A DNA stretch of 32,787 nucleotides from CAZEFK01 sp964511405 (GTDB lineage Bacteria > Pseudomonadota > Alphaproteobacteria > Elsterales > Elsteraceae). The notes beneath the pieces were generated by a model, which saw only the letters and a list, made by a program, of their open reading frames with translations, was not told the DNA's origin and did no database searches. Numbering within the stretch: position 1 is the stretch's first letter; the number at the start of each line of letters is the position of its first letter. Both the position numbers and the translations under genes were made by a program. Of this stretch, positions 22,793 through 32,265 are shown piece after piece. The DNA lies in the NCBI GenBank assembly GCA_964511405.1, contig CAZEFK010000068.1, positions 1 through 32,787 on the forward strand, given 5' to 3'.

Positions 22793-24702
22793 CCCCGCGC
22801 AATCGCACCGAACCGACGCTGTTCGATCCGCCGCCGGAGTCCCCTCCGGCCGGTCCCGCCATAACGGCCGACGCCGGGATGCCCGCTCCGTCCGCCCCCC
22901 TCCCGCAGGAGGAAGCGGGGGACTCCCAGGACCGGGAGTCTGCGTCGGCACCCCTGACCCCGCCGGCGGCCGCGGCCCGCGGCGGCTGGGCGCGGCTGAA
23001 GCGCCTGCGCGGCGCGGCACCGCCGGACTGCTCGCCGATCGAAACAGGCCATCGGCGGCTGGTCACGGTGGCGGGGCTGTTCGGATTCGCGTTCCTGGCG
23101 ATCTGTGGGCGGCTGGTCGATGTCACCCTGATCAGCCACGGCGAGCCCAGGGTTCATGTCGCGCGCCGGCCGGCGCCGCCCGAGCGCGGCGAGATCCAGG
23201 ACCGCAACGGCGTGCTGCTGGCGGCCTCGTTGGGCTCGATCTCGGTCTATGCCGACCCGCGCAAGGTGCTCGACGCCGCCGAGGCCGCCGCCAGGCTCAA
23301 GCGCGCGCTGCCCGACATCGACGAGGCCCAGATCCGCAGCCGGCTTGCCTCGGAGCGCGCCTTCGTCTATGTCCGGCGCGACTTGACCCCGCGTCAGATG
23401 GCCGAGGTCAACGCCCTGGGCCTGCCGGGTATCCTGTTCCAGAAGGAGAACCGGCGGGTCTATCCGCAGGGATCGACGGTCAGCCAGCCCCTGGGCTTCG
23501 CCGACGTCGACAACCGCGGCCTGAGCGGCGTCGAGAAGCATTTCGACGACGCCCTGCGCCACGGCGAGACCGTCCAGCTCAGTCTCGACCTGCGCCTGCA
23601 GCAGGTGCTGCGCGAAGCGCTGATCGAGGCCGTCGCCAAGTTCTCGGCCCTGGGCGGGGGCGGGCTGATCATGGACGTGTCGACCGGCGAGATTCTGGCG
23701 CTGGTCTCGCTGCCCGACTTCGATCCCAACGAGCCGGGCAAGGCTTCGGACGAGGCGCGCTTCAACCGCATGACGCTGGGCGCGTACGAAATGGGCTCGG
23801 TGTTCAAGGTGTTCAACACGGCGATGGCGCTCGACAGCGGTACCACCACCCTCGCCGCCGGCTACGACGCGACCCATCCGATCCAGGTCGCGCGCTACAC
23901 CATCCACGATGACGAGCCCAAGAACCGCTGGCTGTCGGTCGCCGAGATCTTCATGTATTCGTCGAATATCGGCTCGGCCAAGATGGCGCTCGACGCCGGC
24001 GCCGAGAAGCAGCGCGACTATCTGGGGCGCCTGGGGCTGCTGCAGCCGGCGCCGATCGAGCTGCCCGAGGTCGGCCGCCCGCACTTCCCCGATCCCTGGC
24101 GGCCGATCAACGTCATGACCATCGCCTTCGGGCACGGCATGTCGGTGACGCCGGTGCAGACCGCGGCCGCCGCCGCCGCGGTGGTCAATGGCGGCATCTA
24201 TCATCCGCCCACCCTGATCAAGCGTCAGGCCGGCACGCCCGTGCCCGGCACCCGGGTGCTGTCGGAGCAGACCAGCACGATCATGCGCCGCCTGATGCAC
24301 CTGGTGGTCGAGGGCGGCACCGGCCGCAAGGCCTACGTCCCGGGCTACCTGGTCGGCGGCAAGACCGGCACGGCCGAGAAGCTGCTGACGCTCAACGACG
24401 GCCGCAAGATCTCGGGCAACACCTACAACCGCCACGCCAATCTCTCGACGTTCGTCGGCGCCTTCCCGATGACCGCACCCCGCTATCTGGTGCTGGCCAT
24501 GCTGGACGAGCCGCACGGCATCCGGGAGACCGGCGGCTTCTCCACGGCCGGCGAGGTGTCGGCGCCGACGGTTGCCAAGATCGTCGCGCGCATCGGACCG
24601 ATGCTCGGCATGCCGCCGCTCAATGACCAGGCGCCCGAGATCCGGCGCGCCATGTGGGTGGACCTCACGCCAGGAGGGACGCGCGTTGCCCAATCTCGCT
24701 GA
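22789..24702 (+). CDS. ftsI: Septal peptidoglycan transpeptidase FtsI (PBP3)
   Basis: 637 residues. An unusually long Pro/Ala-rich cytoplasmic N-terminus (about 85 residues) precedes the transmembrane helix (LVTVAGLFGFAFLAICGRLV, about 91-110). Then the pedestal domain (RGEIQDRNGVLLAASLGSIS, RRVYPQGS, GLSGVEKHFD) and the transpeptidase domain with MGSVFKVF (catalytic Ser337, Lys340), YSSN (391-393) and GGKTGTAE (Lys525). Cross-links septal murein together with FtsW. The GTG start overlaps the ftsL stop (22789-22792). Two inverted repeats at 22902-22940 lie in the linker-coding part and may be an inserted palindromic element. No frameshift is seen. Confidence 0.96.
   Translation: MTPRNRTEPTLFDPPPESPPAGPAITADAGMPAPSAPLPQEEAGDSQDRESASAPLTPPAAAARGGWARLKRLRGAAPPDCSPIETGHRRLVTVAGLFGFAFLAICGRLVDVTLISHGEPRVHVARRPAPPERGEIQDRNGVLLAASLGSISVYADPRKVLDAAEAAARLKRALPDIDEAQIRSRLASERAFVYVRRDLTPRQMAEVNALGLPGILFQKENRRVYPQGSTVSQPLGFADVDNRGLSGVEKHFDDALRHGETVQLSLDLRLQQVLREALIEAVAKFSALGGGGLIMDVSTGEILALVSLPDFDPNEPGKASDEARFNRMTLGAYEMGSVFKVFNTAMALDSGTTTLAAGYDATHPIQVARYTIHDDEPKNRWLSVAEIFMYSSNIGSAKMALDAGAEKQRDYLGRLGLLQPAPIELPEVGRPHFPDPWRPINVMTIAFGHGMSVTPVQTAAAAAAVVNGGIYHPPTLIKRQAGTPVPGTRVLSEQTSTIMRRLMHLVVEGGTGRKAYVPGYLVGGKTGTAEKLLTLNDGRKISGNTYNRHANLSTFVGAFPMTAPRYLVLAMLDEPHGIRETGGFSTAGEVSAPTVAKIVARIGPMLGMPPLNDQAPEIRRAMWVDLTPGGTRVAQSR
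22902..22940. repeat. Pair of inverted repeats inside the ftsI linker-coding region
   Basis: CCCGC (22902-22906) pairs with GCGGG (22915-22919) inside flanking C- and G-runs, and GACTCCC (22921-22927) pairs with GGGAGTC (22934-22940). Two hairpins in tandem resemble an intergenic palindromic repeat element, here in frame and encoding residues 38-51 of the disordered N-terminus. Confidence 0.45.
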
Positions 24703-26185
24703 AGCCCCGCTCGCTGAGCTCGCCGAACCCAAGCTCCTCGCCGATCTGGTCGAGCCCGGCAGCGCGGCGCTCGACTTGGCCGGCATTCGGGTCACAGGCA
24801 TCACCGCCGACAGCCGGGCGGTGCGGCCGGGCTTCCTGTTCGCCGCCCTGCCGGGCGCGCGCATCGACGGCCGCCTGTTCATCAGCCAGGCCGTGGCGGC
24901 GGGCGCCGTGGCGGTGCTGGCGCCGCCCGGCACCTTGAGCCCGGTCCCGGTGGTCGCCGCCGCCAATCCCCGGCTGGCGCTGGCCCGCATCGCCGCGCGC
25001 GCCTTCGGCCGCCAGCCGGCCACCGTGGTCGCGGTCACCGGCACCAGCGGCAAGACCTCGGTCGCCTGGTTCACCCGCGAGATCTGGGCCCAGGCCGGCC
25101 TGAGCGCAGCGGCGCTGGGCACGCTGGGGCTGGTGCTGCCCGGCCGTGCGGCCGAACCCGGCCTGACCACGCCCGATCCGGTCAGCCTCCACGCCGCCCT
25201 CGCCCGCGCCGCCGGCCTGGGCGTCGACCACCTGGCCATGGAGGCGTCCAGCCACGGCCTCGACCAGTACCGGCTCGATGCGGTCAAGCTGAAAGCCGGG
25301 GCCTTCACGAACTTCAGCCTAGAACATCTCGATTATCACGGCGGCATGGCTGAGTACTTTGCCGCAAAAGCCATGTTGTTCGACCGGGTGCTGCCGCCCG
25401 GCGCGGTGGCGGTGCTCAACGGCGATACGCCGGAGTTCCCGACCCTGTCGGCGGTGGCGCGCGACCGCGGCCAGAGCGTGCTGCGCTTCGGGCGCGGCGG
25501 CGACCTGGCGATCCTGGAGCGCTGGCCGGCGCCGGGCGGCCAGCACCTGGTGCTGTCGGTCCTCGGCACCCGGGCCGAGGTGCGGCTGCCGCTCGCCGGC
25601 AGCTTCCAGGCGACCAACGCCGTGTGCGCGCTGGGCCTGGCGATCGCCTCGGGCGTCCCGGTCGACGTGGCGGTCGCCGGGCTGGAGCGCCTGACCAACG
25701 TGCCGGGCCGCTTGCAGCTGGCGGCGACCACGCCGTCCGGCGCCCCGGTCTATGTCGACTACGCACACAAGCCCGATGCGCTCGAGACCGTGCTGGCGGC
25801 GCTGCGCCCCTATGCCGCCGGCCGGTTGATCGTGGTGTTCGGCTGCGGCGGCGACCGCGACACCGGCAAGCGGCCGGTCATGGGCGCCATCGCCGGTCGG
25901 CTGGCAGACCGCGTGATCGTGACCGACGACAACCCGCGCACCGAAGATCCGGCGGCGATTCGCCGAGCCGTCCTGGCCGGCTGCGACGCCGCCAAGACGG
26001 TCGAGATCGGCGACCGCGCCCGGGCGATTCGCGAGGCCATGCGCCTCGCCGGCCCCGAAGACGTCGTCGTGGTGGCCGGTAAAGGCCATGAACAAGGCCA
26101 GATATTCGGAACCGAGGTCAGAGAATTCGACGATGCGACCGTCGTCCGCCAGACTGTGGATGACTTGGAAGGGTGCGGTGTATGA
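24686..26185 (+). CDS. murE: UDP-MurNAc-L-Ala-D-Glu:meso-diaminopimelate ligase MurE
   Basis: 499 residues. Adds meso-diaminopimelate to the cell-wall precursor in the cytoplasm. Motifs: VTGITADSRAVRPGFLFAAL (UDP-binding N-domain), VTGTSGKTSVAWF (P-loop, Gly119 on), ASSHGLDQYRL, YVDYAHKPDALETVL and the TDDNPRTEDP element; DNPR (415-418) is the diagnostic determinant for diaminopimelate rather than lysine. TTG start at 24686 is chosen because AGGAGG is 8 bases upstream and no ATG or GTG fits the N-domain; it overlaps the end of ftsI by 17 bases. Its stop overlaps the murF ATG. Confidence 0.96.
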   Translation: MPNLAEAPLAELAEPKLLADLVEPGSAALDLAGIRVTGITADSRAVRPGFLFAALPGARIDGRLFISQAVAAGAVAVLAPPGTLSPVPVVAAANPRLALARIAARAFGRQPATVVAVTGTSGKTSVAWFTREIWAQAGLSAAALGTLGLVLPGRAAEPGLTTPDPVSLHAALARAAGLGVDHLAMEASSHGLDQYRLDAVKLKAGAFTNFSLEHLDYHGGMAEYFAAKAMLFDRVLPPGAVAVLNGDTPEFPTLSAVARDRGQSVLRFGRGGDLAILERWPAPGGQHLVLSVLGTRAEVRLPLAGSFQATNAVCALGLAIASGVPVDVAVAGLERLTNVPGRLQLAATTPSGAPVYVDYAHKPDALETVLAALRPYAAGRLIVVFGCGGDRDTGKRPVMGAIAGRLADRVIVTDDNPRTEDPAAIRRAVLAGCDAAKTVEIGDRARAIREAMRLAGPEDVVVVAGKGHEQGQIFGTEVREFDDATVVRQTVDDLEGCGV

Positions 26186-27597
26186 CGACATTGTGGAGCG
26201 CCAGCGAAGCCGAGGCGGCGACCGGGGGGATCCTCTCCGGCCGGCCTTGGACTGCGACCGGCGTCTCCACCGACAGCCGGTCGGTCGGGCCGGGCGAGCT
26301 GTTCGTGGCGCTGATCGGCGACCAGTTCGACGGCCATGACTATGTCGCCGCCGCGCTCGGCCGGGGCGCTGCCGCCGCCATGGTCGCGCGCCGCCCGGGC
26401 GGCGTCACCGCCGACGCGCCGGTGCTGGCCGTCGCCGACACCAACGCCGGCCTGGCGCGCCTGGCCGGCGCCGCCCGCGCGCGCAGCCCGGCCAAGGTCG
26501 TGGCGGTGACCGGCAGCGTCGGCAAGACCGGGACCAAGGAGATGCTGGGCCTGGTGCTGGGCCGCCAGGCCGAGACCGCGGTCAGCGGCGGCAATCTGAA
26601 CAACCATATCGGCCTGCCGCTCAGCCTGGCGCGCCTGGATCCGGCCGCGCGCTATGCGGTGTTCGAGCTGGGCATGAACCATCCCGGCGAGATCGCGCCC
26701 TTGGCCCGCCTGGCCCGCCCCGACGTCGCGGTCATCACCACCGTCACCGCGGCGCATCTGGAGTTCTTCGGCAGCGAGGCCGCGATCGCCGACGAAAAAG
26801 CGACGATCCTGGCCGGCCTCAAGCCCGGCGGCCTTGCGGTGCTGCCGTGCGACAACCCGCATTTCGAGCGGCTGGCCGGCCATGCGCGCCGGCGCGGCGC
26901 CACCATCGTCGAATTCGGCGCAACCCCGGCAGCCACCGTGCAGCTGGAGCGCATGACCGCCGATCCCGGCGGCAGCGAGCTCGCCGTCCGGCTCCACGGC
27001 CGGTCGCTGACCTATCGGCTGGGCGCCCAGGGGCGCCATTGGGCGCTCAACAGCCTGGCGGTGCTGGCCGCGGTCCATGGGCTGGGCGCCGATGTCGAAC
27101 GGGCCGCGGCCGACCTCGCCGCCGTGACCGAGCCCAAGGGCCGCGGCGCCCGGCGGACGATCGCGGCGGGGTTCGGCAGTTTCACCCTGATCGACGACAG
27201 CTACAACGCCAGTCCGGCCGCGGTGCAGGCCGCGTTCTCGGTGCTGGGCGCCCAGGCCCCGGGCGCCGGCGGCCGTCGGATCGCCGTGCTGGGCGACATG
27301 CGCGAGCTGGGCCCGACGGCATCAGCCCTCCATGCCGCGCTCGCCGAGCCGCTGATCGCCTCGGGCATCGACGTCGCCTTCACGGCCGGGCCGCTGATGC
27401 GCCACCTGTACGAGGCCCTGCCGGCCGATCGGCGCGGCAGCCATGCCGAGACCGCCACCGCCCTGGTCGGGCCGCTTACGCAGGCCTTGCGCGCCGGCGA
27501 CGTGGTCTTGGTCAAGGGTTCGCTGGGCAGCCGGATGGCGCCGCTGGTCGCCGCCCTGCAGGCGCTGGATACAGGCACTGCGGGAGGGCCGCATTGA
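26182..27597 (+). CDS. murF: UDP-MurNAc-tripeptide:D-Ala-D-Ala ligase MurF
   Basis: 471 residues. Mur-ligase layout: VSTDSRSVGPGELFVALIG (N-domain), VTGSVGKTGTKEMLGLVL (P-loop; Gly-Lys-Thr near residue 115), NNHIGLPLSL, FELGMNHPGEI, TAAHLEFFGS, and LIDDSYNASPAAVQAAF plus AVLGDMRELG in the C-terminal domain. Adds D-Ala-D-Ala to complete the pentapeptide. The ATG overlaps the murE stop (ATGA, 26182-26185) and the stop is directly followed by the mraY ATG. Normal length. Confidence 0.96.
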   Translation: MTTLWSASEAEAATGGILSGRPWTATGVSTDSRSVGPGELFVALIGDQFDGHDYVAAALGRGAAAAMVARRPGGVTADAPVLAVADTNAGLARLAGAARARSPAKVVAVTGSVGKTGTKEMLGLVLGRQAETAVSGGNLNNHIGLPLSLARLDPAARYAVFELGMNHPGEIAPLARLARPDVAVITTVTAAHLEFFGSEAAIADEKATILAGLKPGGLAVLPCDNPHFERLAGHARRRGATIVEFGATPAATVQLERMTADPGGSELAVRLHGRSLTYRLGAQGRHWALNSLAVLAAVHGLGADVERAAADLAAVTEPKGRGARRTIAAGFGSFTLIDDSYNASPAAVQAAFSVLGAQAPGAGGRRIAVLGDMRELGPTASALHAALAEPLIASGIDVAFTAGPLMRHLYEALPADRRGSHAETATALVGPLTQALRAGDVVLVKGSLGSRMAPLVAALQALDTGTAGGPH

Positions 27598-28686
27598 ATG
27601 CTGCCGCTCCTGCTCGTCCCCCTGACCGACGTCTTCTCGCCGTTCAACCTGTTCCGCTACGTCACGTTCCGGACGATCGGCGCGGCGCTGACGGCGCTGC
27701 TGATCAGCCTGCTGCTGGGGCCCTGGCTGATCGAACTGCTGCGCGCGCGCCAGAAGCAGGGCCAGCCGATCCGCACCGACGGTCCGGAGCACCACCTGCT
27801 GACCAAGAAGGGCACGCCCACCATGGGCGGGTTCCTGATCCTGATCGCGTTGACCGCGTCGACCTTGCTGTGGGCGAAGTGGAACAGCGGCTACATCTGG
27901 TGCGTGCTGATGGTGACCATCGGCTACGGCCTGGTCGGCTTTGCCGACGACTTCCTGAAGGTCACCAAGCGGAATACCAAAGGCCTGCCCGGGCGGGCCA
28001 AGCTGGTGGCCCAGATCGGGTTGGCCCTGGCCGCCGCGGTCTGGGTCGTGGCGATCACGCGCAGCCCGCTGGCCACCGGCCTGGCGCTGCCGGGCCTCAA
28101 GGAGGTCCTGGTGCCGCTCGGCTGGGGCTTCGTGCCCTTCGCCGCCTTCGTCATGGTCGGCGCGAGCAACGCGGTAAACCTGACCGACGGTCTCGACGGG
28201 CTGGCGATCGTGCCGGTGATGATGGCGGCGGGCTCGTTCGCGCTGATCGCCTACATGACCGGCAATGCCGTGTTCGCCAACTACCTGCAGATCAACCACG
28301 TGCCGAGCTCGGACGAGATCGCCGTGTTCTGCGGGGCGCTGTGCGGCGCCGGCCTGGGCTTCCTGTGGTTCAATGCGCCGCCGGCCAAGGTGTTCATGGG
28401 CGACACGGGCTCGCTGTCGCTGGGCGGCAGCCTGGGCGCGATCGCCGTGATCACCAAGCACGAGCTGGTGCTGGCGATCATCGGCGGGCTGTTCGTGCTC
28501 GAGACCGTCTCGGTCATGGTCCAGGTCGCCTCGTACAAGCTGACCGGCCGGCGGGTGTTCCGCATGGCGCCGCTGCACCATCACTTCGAGAAGAAGGGCT
28601 GGGCCGAGCCGACCATCGTCGTGCGCTTCTGGATCATCGCCGCCGTGCTCGCGCTGGTCGGCCTCAGCACGCTGAAGCTGCGATGA
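27598..28686 (+). CDS. mraY: Phospho-MurNAc-pentapeptide transferase MraY
   Basis: 362-residue polytopic inner-membrane enzyme that transfers phospho-MurNAc-pentapeptide to undecaprenyl phosphate, giving lipid I. Motifs: PEHHLLTKKGTPTMGGFLI, GFADDFLKVTKRNTKGL (catalytic Asp pair), ASNAVNLTDGLDGLAI, VFMGDTGSLSLGG and APLHHHFEKKGWAE. About ten hydrophobic segments. The ATG immediately follows the murF stop without a gap; the stop overlaps the murD ATG (28683-28686). Confidence 0.97.
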   Translation: MLPLLLVPLTDVFSPFNLFRYVTFRTIGAALTALLISLLLGPWLIELLRARQKQGQPIRTDGPEHHLLTKKGTPTMGGFLILIALTASTLLWAKWNSGYIWCVLMVTIGYGLVGFADDFLKVTKRNTKGLPGRAKLVAQIGLALAAAVWVVAITRSPLATGLALPGLKEVLVPLGWGFVPFAAFVMVGASNAVNLTDGLDGLAIVPVMMAAGSFALIAYMTGNAVFANYLQINHVPSSDEIAVFCGALCGAGLGFLWFNAPPAKVFMGDTGSLSLGGSLGAIAVITKHELVLAIIGGLFVLETVSVMVQVASYKLTGRRVFRMAPLHHHFEKKGWAEPTIVVRFWIIAAVLALVGLSTLKLR

Positions 28687-30041
28687 TCGACCTCGCCCCC
28701 TTCAAGGACCGCCGGATCGCCGTGCTCGGCCTCGGCCGCACCGGCGTCGCCGCGGCGCGAGCGCTGCGGGCCGCCGGCGCCGAGGTCATCGCCTGGGACG
28801 ACAAGCCCGAGACCCGTGCCAGCTCGGGGCTGGCGACGCGCGACCCGAGCGCCGAGGGCTGGCGCGGCATCGACCTGCTGGTGCTGTCGCCCGGCATCCC
28901 GCACAGCTTCCCGGCGCCCAATCCCCATGTCGCGGCGGCGCGCGCCGCCGGCGTTGCGATCGTCGGCGACGTCGAGCTCCTGATCCGCGCCCGCCCGGCC
29001 GGCCGCTTGGTCGGGATCACCGGCACCAACGGCAAGTCCACGACCACGGCCCTGATCGGCCACATCCTGACCGAGGCGGGCGTGCCGGCGGCGGTCGGCG
29101 GCAATCTCGGCGCCGGCGCGCTCGGCCTCGACCCGGTCGGGCCGGGCGGCGCCTTCGTGCTGGAACTGTCGTCCTACCAGCTCGAGCTAATCGACAGCGG
29201 CGGCTTCGATGTCGGGGTGCTGCTGAACATCACGCCGGACCACCTCGACCGCCACGGCGGCATGGACGGCTATGTCGCGGCCAAGGAGCGGCTGTTCCGC
29301 AACCGCGGCCCGAACCAGACCGCCGTGGTCGGCATCGACGATCCGATCTGCCGCGCCATCGCCGACCGGCTGCCCGCACCGGTCGCCCGGATCTCGGCCG
29401 AGGGTCCGGCCGCCGGTGGCGTCTACGCCGCCGAGGGCGGGCTGGTCGACGACCTGGACGGCCGGGCCCAGCATGTCCTGACGCTCGCCGACGCCCCGGC
29501 CCTGCCCGGCGTCCACAACGCCCAGAACATCGCGGCCGCCTATGCTGCCGCCCGCGCCTTGGGCCTGGCGCCTGAGGTGATCACGGCGGCGATCCGCAGC
29601 TTCCCCGGCCTGCGCCACCGCATGAGCCGCATCGCCACCATCGACGGCGTGCTGTTCGTCAACGACTCCAAGGCCACCAACGCCGATGCCGCTGCCCGGG
29701 CGCTGGCCTGCTACGACGCGGTGCACTGGATCGCCGGCGGCGTGCCCAAGGCGGGCGGGATCACGCCGCTGGCCCCGTTCTTCCCGCGCATCCGCCATGC
29801 CTATCTGATCGGCGAGGCGGCCGAGGCATTTGCCGAGACCCTGGGTGCGGCGGTGCCGCACACCCGGGCCGGCACCCTGGCGCACGCCGTCGACCTGGCC
29901 TTCGCCGGCGCCCGCGGCACCGCCGGCGCCGTCGTGCTGCTGTCGCCGGCCTGTGCGTCGTTCGACCAGTTCAGCGACTTCGAGGCCCGCGGCGCCGCCT
30001 TCGAAGCCGAGGTCGCGCGGCTGCAACGGAGCGCGGCATGA
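28683..30041 (+). CDS. murD: UDP-MurNAc-L-alanine:D-glutamate ligase MurD
   Basis: 452 residues. N-domain IAVLGLGRTGVAAARALRAA, then VLSPGIPHS, GITGTNGKSTTTALIGHIL (P-loop near 114), ELSSYQLELI, NITPDHLDRHGGMDGYVAAK and the C-domain FVNDSKATNADAAARAL and SPACASFDQFSDFEARG. Adds D-glutamate to UDP-MurNAc-Ala. The ATG overlaps the mraY stop and the gene's stop overlaps the ftsW ATG. All hallmark residues present. Confidence 0.96.
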   Translation: MIDLAPFKDRRIAVLGLGRTGVAAARALRAAGAEVIAWDDKPETRASSGLATRDPSAEGWRGIDLLVLSPGIPHSFPAPNPHVAAARAAGVAIVGDVELLIRARPAGRLVGITGTNGKSTTTALIGHILTEAGVPAAVGGNLGAGALGLDPVGPGGAFVLELSSYQLELIDSGGFDVGVLLNITPDHLDRHGGMDGYVAAKERLFRNRGPNQTAVVGIDDPICRAIADRLPAPVARISAEGPAAGGVYAAEGGLVDDLDGRAQHVLTLADAPALPGVHNAQNIAAAYAAARALGLAPEVITAAIRSFPGLRHRMSRIATIDGVLFVNDSKATNADAAARALACYDAVHWIAGGVPKAGGITPLAPFFPRIRHAYLIGEAAEAFAETLGAAVPHTRAGTLAHAVDLAFAGARGTAGAVVLLSPACASFDQFSDFEARGAAFEAEVARLQRSAA

Positions 30042-31162
30042 CCAGCTTCGCCCGCACCGACACGAGCGCGCTGGGCCGCTGGTGGTGGACCGTCGACCGC
30101 TGGATGCTGGGCGCCCTGGCGGTGATCATCGGCGTCGGCGCGATCCTGATCCTGGCGGCCTCGCCCGCGGTCGCCCTCCGCATCGGCTATGACAGCCTGC
30201 ATTTCGTGAAGCGGCAGTTTGTCATGCTGCCGCCGGCGATCGTGGTGCTGGTGGCGGTGTCGCTGCTGTCGCCGCGCCAGATCCGGCGCCTGTCGACCAT
30301 CCTGTTCGTCGTCTGCCTGGGCCTGATGCTGGTGGTCCCGATCATCGGCACCGACATAAAGGGGGCCCGGCGCTGGATCAGCCTGGCCGGCCTGTCGCTG
30401 CAGCCGTCGGAGTTCATCAAGCCCTGCTTCGCGGTGGTCGCGGCCTGGGCCTTCTCCGAGGCGCGCAAGGGTGCCGGCGTCACCGCCTATGCCATCTCGA
30501 TCGTGCTGTTCGCGATCGTGGTCGGCCTGCTGCTGATGCAGCCCGACCTGGGCATGGCCGTGGTCGTGACGGCGGTGTGGTTCACCCAGTTCTTCCTGGC
30601 CGGCCTGCCCATGGTGCTGGTCGCCGCCGGCAGCGTGCTGGGCGGCGTCGGCCTGGTCGCGGCCTATTTCACGTTCAGCCACGTCGCCAGCCGCATCAAC
30701 CGCTTCTTCGATCCCTCGTCGGGCGACGGCTACCAGGTCGAGCAGGCCATGCATGCCTTCACCCATGGCGGCCTGTGGGGCCGCGGGCCCGGTGAAGGCA
30801 CGGTCAAGATGCTGATCCCCGACGCCCACGCCGACTTCATCTTCGCAGTCGCGGCCGAGGAGTTCGGCCTCGCCACCTGCCTGGTTATCGTCTTCCTGTT
30901 CGCCTTCGTGATGCTGCGCGGGTTCAGCCGCCTGCTGTCCGAAAGCAACCTGTTCGTCCTGATGGCCGGCACCGGCCTGCTGACCCAGTTCGGCCTGCAG
31001 GCCGTGATCAACATGGCCTCGACCCTGCACCTGATGCCGACCAAGGGCATGACCCTGCCCTTCATCAGCTATGGCGGCTCGTCGCTGGTGGCGCTGGCCC
31101 TCGGCATGGGCATGGCCCTGGCGCTCACGCGCAAGCGCTACGGCGCGGGGGACGAGCTGTGA
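30038..31162 (+). CDS. ftsW: Septal peptidoglycan glycosyltransferase FtsW (SEDS family)
   Basis: 374 residues with about ten transmembrane segments. Polymerises lipid II at the septum with FtsI. Motifs: GARRWISLAGLSLQPSEFIK, DPSSGDGYQVEQAMHAF, GGLWGRGPGEG, LIPDAHADFIFAVAAEEFG (the loop carrying the essential Asp) and LPFISYGGSSLVALALGMGM. The N-terminus WWWTVDRWMLG is cytoplasmic. The ATG overlaps the murD stop (30038-30041) and the stop overlaps the murG GTG. Confidence 0.96.
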   Translation: MTSFARTDTSALGRWWWTVDRWMLGALAVIIGVGAILILAASPAVALRIGYDSLHFVKRQFVMLPPAIVVLVAVSLLSPRQIRRLSTILFVVCLGLMLVVPIIGTDIKGARRWISLAGLSLQPSEFIKPCFAVVAAWAFSEARKGAGVTAYAISIVLFAIVVGLLLMQPDLGMAVVVTAVWFTQFFLAGLPMVLVAAGSVLGGVGLVAAYFTFSHVASRINRFFDPSSGDGYQVEQAMHAFTHGGLWGRGPGEGTVKMLIPDAHADFIFAVAAEEFGLATCLVIVFLFAFVMLRGFSRLLSESNLFVLMAGTGLLTQFGLQAVINMASTLHLMPTKGMTLPFISYGGSSLVALALGMGMALALTRKRYGAGDEL

Positions 31163-32261
31163 CCGGGCCGCTGATCCTGCTCGCCGCCGGCGGCACCGGC
31201 GGCCATCTGTTCCCGGCCGAGGCCCTGGCCGTGGCGCTGCTGGCCCGCGACTGCCGGGTCGCCCTGGTCACCGACCGCCGCGGCGCCGGCTTCGGCGGCC
31301 TGGCCGAGGTGCCGGTCCATCGGGTCCAGGCCGCCAGCGTCGGCGGCGGCCTCGGCCGCCGGGTCCTGGCGCTCGGCCGCATCGGCCTTGGCTTGCTACA
31401 GGCGCGCCGCCTGCTGGACCGCCTCAAGCCGGCCGCCGTGGTCGGCTTCGGCGGCTATCCGTCGGTGCCGACCCTGCTGGCGGCGGCCCTGGCCCGCCTG
31501 CCGACCGTGCTCCATGAGCAGAACTCGGTGCTGGGCCGCGCCAACCGGGTGCTGGCGCCGCGCGCCCGCGCCATCGCCACCTCGTTCGCCGAGACCCTGG
31601 GTCTCAAGCCCGCCGACCGCCGCCGCGCTGTTGTGGTCGGCAATCCGGTGCGGCCGGCGATCCTGGCGCTGGCGGCGCGCGACTACCAGGCCCCCGCGGC
31701 GGCGGCGCCGCTACGCCTGCTGGTCACCGGCGGCAGCCAGGGCGCGCGCGTCTTCGCCGACGTCGTGCCGGCCGCCGTGGCGGCTCTGCCCGCGCCGCTG
31801 CGCGCCCGGCTGACCGTCGACCAGCAATGCCGGCCGGAAGATCTGGAGCGGACGCGAACCGCCTATGCCGAGGCTGGCGTGACGGCTGAGCTGGCGGCCT
31901 TCTTCCCCGACATGCCCGACCGCCTCGGCCGCGCCCATCTGGCGATCTGCCGGGCCGGCGCCTCGACCCTGGCCGAGCTGTGCGTCGCCGCGCTGCCGGC
32001 CCTGCTGGTGCCGCTGCCGTCGGCCATGGACGACCACCAGACCACCAACGCCCGCAGTTTGGAGCGCGCCGGCGGCGCCTGGGTCGTGCCGCAGCCGGAC
32101 TTCCAGCCGCCGGCCCTGGCGCAGCACCTCGCCACCCTGCTCGGCGGCGGCGGCCGCCTCGCCGAGGCCGCCCGGGCGGCACGGAGCGCGGCCCATCCCG
32201 ACGCCGCCGAGCGCTTGGCCGCGCTCGTGCTCGATCAGATCCCGGACATGAGGGCTGCCGC

Positions 32262-32265
<4 letters not shown>
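31159..32265 (+). CDS. murG: Lipid II synthase MurG (GlcNAc transferase)
   Basis: 368 residues, GT-B fold, peripheral on the inner face of the membrane. Motifs: LAAGGTGGHLFPAEALAVAL (first glycine loop), VVGFGGYPSVPTLLAA, LHEQNSVLGRANRVLAP, VVGNPVRPAI, LVTGGSQGARVFADVVP and ICRAGASTLAELCVAALPAL with the UDP-GlcNAc-contacting region, then PLPSAMDDHQTTNARSLERA. The GTG start overlaps the ftsW stop (31159-31162). Its stop overlaps the murC ATG. Confidence 0.96.
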
